Assembly: GCA_902600245.1 (NCBI GenBank)
Contig: CACKIQ010000009.1
Location: 1-33,264, forward strand
DNA from: an uncultured Pelagibacteraceae bacterium
GTDB taxonomy: Bacteria > Pseudomonadota > Alphaproteobacteria > Pelagibacterales > Pelagibacteraceae
Length of the DNA: 33,264 bases
Direction: 5' to 3'
Shown here: positions 28,248 through 33,264 of the stretch, one piece after another
How positions within the stretch are numbered: the stretch's first letter is position 1
Layout of the letters: each line of letters opens with the position of its first letter
The notes under the pieces: model-generated
What the model saw: the letters and a program-made list of their open reading frames with translations, nothing else
Databases searched by the model: none
What the model was told of the DNA's origin: nothing
Position numbers and translations under genes: made by a program

Positions 28248-30122
28248 TTGATTTATAGTCTTGTTGGATATTATTCGTTAATAATAGGATTAATAATTGG
28301 ATTATCATTATTTTATTTTTCTTATAAAAATTTCAATAATACGAACATATTTGATACCAAAATATTATCATTTACATTTTTACAATTTTTATTTGTTGTA
28401 ATTAGTTTTTTGTGTTTAATTTTTTCTTTTGTTGTTTCAGATTTTAGTAATGAAACAGTCTTTAATAATTCTCACACTACAAAACCATTATTTTACAAAA
28501 TAAGTGGAACCTGGGGGAATCATGAAGGTAGTTTATTATTATGGTTACTTGTTTTAACTTTATTTATTTTCTTATTTTTAGTAAGAACAAAAAATCAACC
28601 AGTTAAATACAAAATTTTAACTTTAGTTTTTCAACAAATAATAATAGTTGGTTTTTTTTTATTTTTAATCCTAACATCAAACCCATTTAATTATATTTTT
28701 CCAATACCTACAGAAGGTCTTGGTTTAAATCCAATTTTACAAGATCCAGCTTTGGCAATTCATCCACCTATTTTATATTTAGGCTATGTAGGTTCTTCAA
28801 TTATTTTTTCCTCTGTCCTTGCTGCAACGAGTTTAAAAATTATTTCTACTAATTGGGCAGTTCATATAAAAAAGTGGATTTTGATTTCTTGGATATTTTT
28901 GACTTTAGGAATACTTCTGGGATCAATTTGGGCTTATTATGAATTAGGTTGGGGTGGTTTTTGGTTTTGGGATCCAGTAGAGAATGTTTCTTTAATGCCA
29001 TGGCTTGCATTAACCACCCTTTTACATTGTATTTTAGTATTAGAGAAAAAATCTATATTAACTTCATGGGTAATAATTCTTTCTATAGCAACATTTACAT
29101 TAAGTATGTGTGGAACATTTTTAGTAAGATCGGGAATATTAAATTCAGTTCATACATTTGCAAATGATCCTGAAAGGGGTTTGTTTATTCTTGTTTTTTT
29201 ATTCATTTTAATTTTTTTATCTATTTTAATTTTTTTCTTTTTTCATAAAGATGATGATAGAAAACTTTATAGTTTCTTTTGGTTGAGCAAAGAAACATCA
29301 ATATTAATTAATAACTGGTTTATGATGTATTTTTTATCAGTTGTATTAATAGGTACCGTTTATCCAATTTTTTTAGATGTAATTACTTCTCAAAAAATAT
29401 CTGTCGGGCCACCATTTTATCATAAATTAATAATTCCATTTTTAATTCCATTTTTATTTATGATGGCGATTGGTCCAAAATTAAAATGGATCAAATCTCG
29501 ACTAGAGGACAAAATAAATTTAATTTCTTTTTTGATTATCTCAATTTTATTAGCATTTTTAGTAATAAAAAATTTTAATCAAAATATTTTAATAAATACA
29601 ATTTTGATATCGAGTGCATTTTATTTGTTTTTTATAACTCTGAGAGATTTTTTTGTAAAAAAATATAAAAATATTTCTCAAAATATAGCTCATTTTGGAT
29701 TTAGTTTATTAATATTAAGTATTTTGTTTAACAATTTTTTTGCAACTGAAATTATTACAAATCTTAAAGTTGGTGAAACTTTTGAAGATTCAAAAACTAA
29801 GATAGTTTTTGAAAGTGTTGATCAGAAAAAAGAACAAAATTATAACGCTATTATTGCAAATTTCTCAATAAGTAATTTAAATGGTGAAGAAGATAGACTT
29901 TCCCCAGAATTGAGAATTTACAATCAACCTGTTATTGCTACAAGTGAGGCTGATATTAAGACAACTCTGATGTCAGATAAATTTATTGTAATTAATCTGG
30001 TTCAAAATCAAGATTTTTTCAACGTAAGATATCAAGTTAAACCATTTATGTTATGGATCTGGTTATCAGTAATACTAATATCATTGGGGGGAATTGTTAG
30101 TTTTTTTCAAAAAAAATCATGA
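28248..30122 (+). CDS. ccmF: heme lyase CcmF
   Basis: TTG start; GTWGNHEGSLLLW, WGGFWFWDPVENVSLMPWL, GTFLVRSGILNSVHTFANDPERG. Confidence 0.97.
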   Translation: MIYSLVGYYSLIIGLIIGLSLFYFSYKNFNNTNIFDTKILSFTFLQFLFVVISFLCLIFSFVVSDFSNETVFNNSHTTKPLFYKISGTWGNHEGSLLLWLLVLTLFIFLFLVRTKNQPVKYKILTLVFQQIIIVGFFLFLILTSNPFNYIFPIPTEGLGLNPILQDPALAIHPPILYLGYVGSSIIFSSVLAATSLKIISTNWAVHIKKWILISWIFLTLGILLGSIWAYYELGWGGFWFWDPVENVSLMPWLALTTLLHCILVLEKKSILTSWVIILSIATFTLSMCGTFLVRSGILNSVHTFANDPERGLFILVFLFILIFLSILIFFFFHKDDDRKLYSFFWLSKETSILINNWFMMYFLSVVLIGTVYPIFLDVITSQKISVGPPFYHKLIIPFLIPFLFMMAIGPKLKWIKSRLEDKINLISFLIISILLAFLVIKNFNQNILINTILISSAFYLFFITLRDFFVKKYKNISQNIAHFGFSLLILSILFNNFFATEIITNLKVGETFEDSKTKIVFESVDQKKEQNYNAIIANFSISNLNGEEDRLSPELRIYNQPVIATSEADIKTTLMSDKFIVINLVQNQDFFNVRYQVKPFMLWIWLSVILISLGGIVSFFQKKS

Positions 30123-30637
30123 AAAATAAAATATTACCTTTTTCAGTTATCATTATTTTTGGGATTATATTCTTTATTTTTTACAAAGGTTTAGAAGACT
30201 CAAAAATTTATACTCCAGATGTTAATACAAAAAAAGAGATACCAGTGTTTAATACTAAAGAATTTTTTTTTGGAAAAAATGTGAAATCATCAAGTATCTT
30301 TGAGTTAGATAAAGTTTATTTATTAAATATTTGGTCATCTTGGTGTGCACCATGTCGACAAGAACATCCTCTTTTAATGAATTTAAATTTAGATAATAAA
30401 TTAAATATTATTGGGATGAATTATAAAGATAATTTAAAAAATGCAGAAAATTTTTTAAAAGAACTAGGAAACCCTTATAAAGAAATCTTTATTGATTTAG
30501 ATGGTACAATTGCAATTGAGTGGGGAGCATATGGGGTTCCTGAAACATTTTTAATATATAATAATGAAATTATTAAAAAATATATTGGACCTCTTAACCA
30601 AGAATTAATTGATGAAATTAATTTACTAATAAAATGA
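30119..30637 (+). CDS. ccmG: thiol:disulfide interchange protein DsbE/CcmG
   Basis: LLNIWSSWCAPCRQEHPLL thioredoxin motif, YGVPETFLI. Confidence 0.95.
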   Translation: MKNKILPFSVIIIFGIIFFIFYKGLEDSKIYTPDVNTKKEIPVFNTKEFFFGKNVKSSSIFELDKVYLLNIWSSWCAPCRQEHPLLMNLNLDNKLNIIGMNYKDNLKNAENFLKELGNPYKEIFIDLDGTIAIEWGAYGVPETFLIYNNEIIKKYIGPLNQELIDEINLLIK

Positions 30638-30996
30638 AATTTCTAAAATTTTTTTTAATTGTTATAATATTATTCCCTTTAAGTAGTATTAATGCTGAGG
30701 AGAACGATAAAAGAAATAAAATAACTAAAAATTTAAGATGTCTTATATGTCAAGGTCAATCTGTTTATGATTCAGACTCTGAATTTGCAACCAGTTTAAA
30801 AATTGTAGTTGATAAAAAGCTTAAAGAAGGTCTTTCTGAGGATCAAATATATGAATATTTTAAAATTAAATATGGAGAATGGATACTCTACGATCCAGGC
30901 TTAAATAAAAATACATATATTCTTTGGTTATTGCCGATATTGATATTTTTAATCGGAGGTGCAATAATCTATAAAAGCTTTATAGTTAAAAAATAG
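30634..30996 (+). CDS. ccmH: cytochrome c maturation protein CcmH
   Basis: Signal peptide; NLRCLICQGQSVYDSDSEFATSLK (LRCxxCQ) and C-terminal TM. Confidence 0.96.
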   Translation: MKFLKFFLIVIILFPLSSINAEENDKRNKITKNLRCLICQGQSVYDSDSEFATSLKIVVDKKLKEGLSEDQIYEYFKIKYGEWILYDPGLNKNTYILWLLPILIFLIGGAIIYKSFIVKK

Positions 30997-31004
30997 ATTA
31001 ATTT

Positions 31005-31520
31005 GTGATGAATTTAAAAAAATTTTTAATCAATCTGTTAATGATCACATTCGCATTTTCTTCGTTTGCAGAGGAAAAAGCTTTAAAAGATCAAAATACA
31101 GAATTCAGTGTTTACACAGGAATGTTTGATTTTAGCGATGATGGAAAAAAATCAACTTTAATTGGTTTTCAACATCAAAATGAAAATTTAAATAGAGATA
31201 CCTTTTTAGGAAATCTTTCTCCTATAACTGGATTTTTAATTACAGCCGATAATGCAGGATATATTTATACAGGTGTTCAAGCTCAATATAAATTAGGAGC
31301 ATTAAATTTAACTCCAAGCTTTACACCAGGAATATATCACGAGGGAGATGGTAAAGACTTGGGCCATTTAATTGAATTTAAAAGTGAGTTACAAATTTCA
31401 CTTGATCTGTCAAAAACAAGTGAATTAGGTTTTTCCTACAATCATATATCTAATGCAAGTCTAGGAGATAAAAATCCTGGGGCAAATAGTTATATGTTAA
31501 ATTTCTTCAAAAACTTTTAA
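31005..31520 (+). CDS. PagL-like acyloxyacyl hydrolase / lipid A deacylase family outer-membrane beta-barrel
   Basis: Signal peptide, amphipathic strands, C-terminal Phe; GFSYNHISNASLGDKNPGANSYML resembles the PagL HxSNA motif. Confidence 0.7.
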   Translation: MMNLKKFLINLLMITFAFSSFAEEKALKDQNTEFSVYTGMFDFSDDGKKSTLIGFQHQNENLNRDTFLGNLSPITGFLITADNAGYIYTGVQAQYKLGALNLTPSFTPGIYHEGDGKDLGHLIEFKSELQISLDLSKTSELGFSYNHISNASLGDKNPGANSYMLNFFKNF

Positions 31521-31532
31521 TAAAGATACATC

Positions 31533-32684
31533 ATGAATATCAATGACTGTTATAATTTTGAAGATTTCAGAAAATTAGCAAAAAAGAAATTACCCGCTCC
31601 TATTTTCCATTATATCGATGGTGGAGCAGATGATGAAGTTACTTTAAATAGAAATACAGATGCTTTTAACGATTGTGATTTAGTTCCTAATATTCTTAAT
31701 AGTGTTGGTGAACCAGATTTGTCTACCACTGTCTTTGGTAGAAAAATTAGTATGCCTCTATTTTTATCTCCTACGGCAATGCAAAGCTTATATGATCCTG
31801 ATGGAGATAAAGCTTCTGCTAAAGCTGCAGAGAAGTTTGATACAATTTACAGCATGTCCACAATGGCATCTTTTTCAATTGAAGAGGTGGCAAATGTTTC
31901 CAGTGGTCCCAAACTATTTCAACTTTACATTCACAAAGACAAATCAATAACTGATGATTTAATTGAAAGATGCAGTAGAGCCAATTTTGATGGAATGTGT
32001 ATTACTGTTGATACACTCGTTGCTGGAAATAGAGAAAGAGATCATAGAACTGGATTTACTACACCACCTAAATTTACTTTGGATAGTTTATTGAGTTTTG
32101 CAATGAGACCTGGATGGGTTTTTAAATACTTTACTAATAAAAAATTTGAATTAGCAAACATAAAAAACAAAACTGATAAAGGTACCAATATTGCAAAATC
32201 AGTTATGGATTATATTAATGAGCAATATGATCCAGCAATGAATTGGAAAGATGCAGAATATTGTATAAAAAAATGGAATAAGCCTATGGCATTAAAAGGT
32301 GTAATGTCAGTAGAAGATGCCAAAAAAGCAATAGATATTGGTTGTACAGCAATAATGATTTCAAATCATGGAGGAAGACAACTTGATGGATCAAGATCTC
32401 CATTTGATCAAGTTAAAGCAATTTCAGATGCAGTTGGCGATAAATTAGAAATTATTCTTGATGGTGGTGTAAGAAGAGGAACACATGTTCTTAAAGCTTT
32501 AGCCGCAGGAGCAACTGCATGTAGTTTTGGAAAAGCGTTTCTTTTTAGCTTAGGTGCTGGTGGACAAAAAGGTGTTGAAAGACTTTTAGAAAACATGCAA
32601 AAAGAAATTAGAAGAAATATGATTTTAATGGGCTGTAAGTCTGTTAAAGACCTTGATGCGTCAAAAATAATATATAGAGACTAA
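31533..32684 (+). CDS. FMN-dependent alpha-hydroxy-acid oxidizing protein (LldD-like)
   Basis: FHYIDGGADDEVTLNRN, LSPTAMQSL, ISNHGGRQLDGSRSPFD, DGGVRRGTHVLKALAAGATACSFGKAFL. Confidence 0.95.
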   Translation: MNINDCYNFEDFRKLAKKKLPAPIFHYIDGGADDEVTLNRNTDAFNDCDLVPNILNSVGEPDLSTTVFGRKISMPLFLSPTAMQSLYDPDGDKASAKAAEKFDTIYSMSTMASFSIEEVANVSSGPKLFQLYIHKDKSITDDLIERCSRANFDGMCITVDTLVAGNRERDHRTGFTTPPKFTLDSLLSFAMRPGWVFKYFTNKKFELANIKNKTDKGTNIAKSVMDYINEQYDPAMNWKDAEYCIKKWNKPMALKGVMSVEDAKKAIDIGCTAIMISNHGGRQLDGSRSPFDQVKAISDAVGDKLEIILDGGVRRGTHVLKALAAGATACSFGKAFLFSLGAGGQKGVERLLENMQKEIRRNMILMGCKSVKDLDASKIIYRD

Positions 32685-32787
32685 AAGATAAGAATTTTTA
32701 CCATTTATTTGATAAATTTAATTTTCAAACTAAATAGACAAAAAACTAATTTTCGTTTAGTTTGGCGACTTTAAATTTAAATTTGTT

Positions 32788-33264
32788 ATGGAACTTGCAA
32801 AATCATTAAATAGGCTTGGAACTGAAAGTGCTTTTTCTGTTTTAGCTGAAGCAAAAAAACTTGAAGCTCAAGGTAAACCTATGATCCATTTAGGTTTAGG
32901 TCAACCTGATTTCAAAACTCCAAAGCACGTTGTCGAAGCAGCGAAAAAAGCTTTAGATGATGGTCATCACGGATATGTGCTTTCAAACGGAATTTTAGAA
33001 TGTAGACAGTCAGTTACTAGATGGATAAAGAAACGATATAGTGCAGACGTAAATCCTGAAAGAATTATTATTATGCCAGGTGGTAAACCAACAATGCATT
33101 ATGCAATTCAGTGTTTTGGTGAGCCAGGAGCAGAGATAATTCATCCAACTCCAGCGTTCCCTATTTATGAATCAATGATTAATTATACTGGTTCTACTGC
33201 AGTACCTTACGATCTAACTGAAGATAAAGATTTAAAGTTTAGTGCAGATAAAATTTTATCCCTA
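32788..33264 (+). CDS. pyridoxal phosphate-dependent class I/II aminotransferase, partial (C-terminus off window)
   Basis: ATG 32788: MELAKSLNRLGTESAFSVLAEAKKLEAQGKPMIHLGLGQPDFKTPKHVVEAAKKAL...MPGGKPTMHYAIQCFGEPGAEIIHPTPAFPIYESM. Confidence 0.93.
   Translation, partial: MELAKSLNRLGTESAFSVLAEAKKLEAQGKPMIHLGLGQPDFKTPKHVVEAAKKALDDGHHGYVLSNGILECRQSVTRWIKKRYSADVNPERIIIMPGGKPTMHYAIQCFGEPGAEIIHPTPAFPIYESMINYTGSTAVPYDLTEDKDLKFSADKILSL

Noticed and set aside
31702-31950. 82-aa alternative-frame ORF within the alpha-hydroxy-acid oxidase
   Set aside because: Overlaps a strong CDS in another frame; no domain.
32408-32596. 62-aa minus ORF
   Set aside because: Antisense of the alpha-hydroxy-acid oxidase; no domain.
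1-33264. CRISPR, transposon, prophage, toxin-antitoxin, tRNA/rRNA
   Set aside because: No direct-repeat/spacer array, transposase, integrase, phage structural gene, TA pair or tRNA cloverleaf was recognised on reading.

Overview
The window is a compact, AT-rich, gene-dense bacterial segment. Gene content and style (very short intergenic gaps, overlapping stops, IalB, DUF2794, HspQ, low GC) suggest a streamlined alphaproteobacterium of the SAR11/Pelagibacter type; this is an inference. Most of it is core metabolism: rpe (partial), an actP-like symporter with its DUF4212 subunit, acs, tsaD, hemC-hemD, an MscS-type channel, folD, argG, a Bax-inhibitor-1 family protein, ispZ/yciB, hspQ, ccmCDEFGH, an FMN-dependent alpha-hydroxy-acid oxidase, and a partial PLP aminotransferase. 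No tRNA, rRNA, CRISPR array, transposase or prophage was recognised. The most interesting part is about 16.5-20.9 kb. It holds an SDR without the canonical catalytic Tyr, an FeS-BCP/PhrB-type photolyase that appears to have lost the CxxC cluster ligands, a translationally coupled 42-aa DUF2256 zinc-ribbon gene absent from the ORF track, a class-I glutamine amidotransferase, a small membrane protein, and a second photolyase-superfamily protein with the FAD domain at the N-terminus and an extra domain at the C-terminus. Other notable points are an acetyl-CoA synthetase with a Lys-rich N-terminal tail built from a 42-bp tandem repeat, an EF-hand-like loop in the symporter, and a fluoroacetate-dehalogenase-like hydrolase coupled to a TauD-type dioxygenase.
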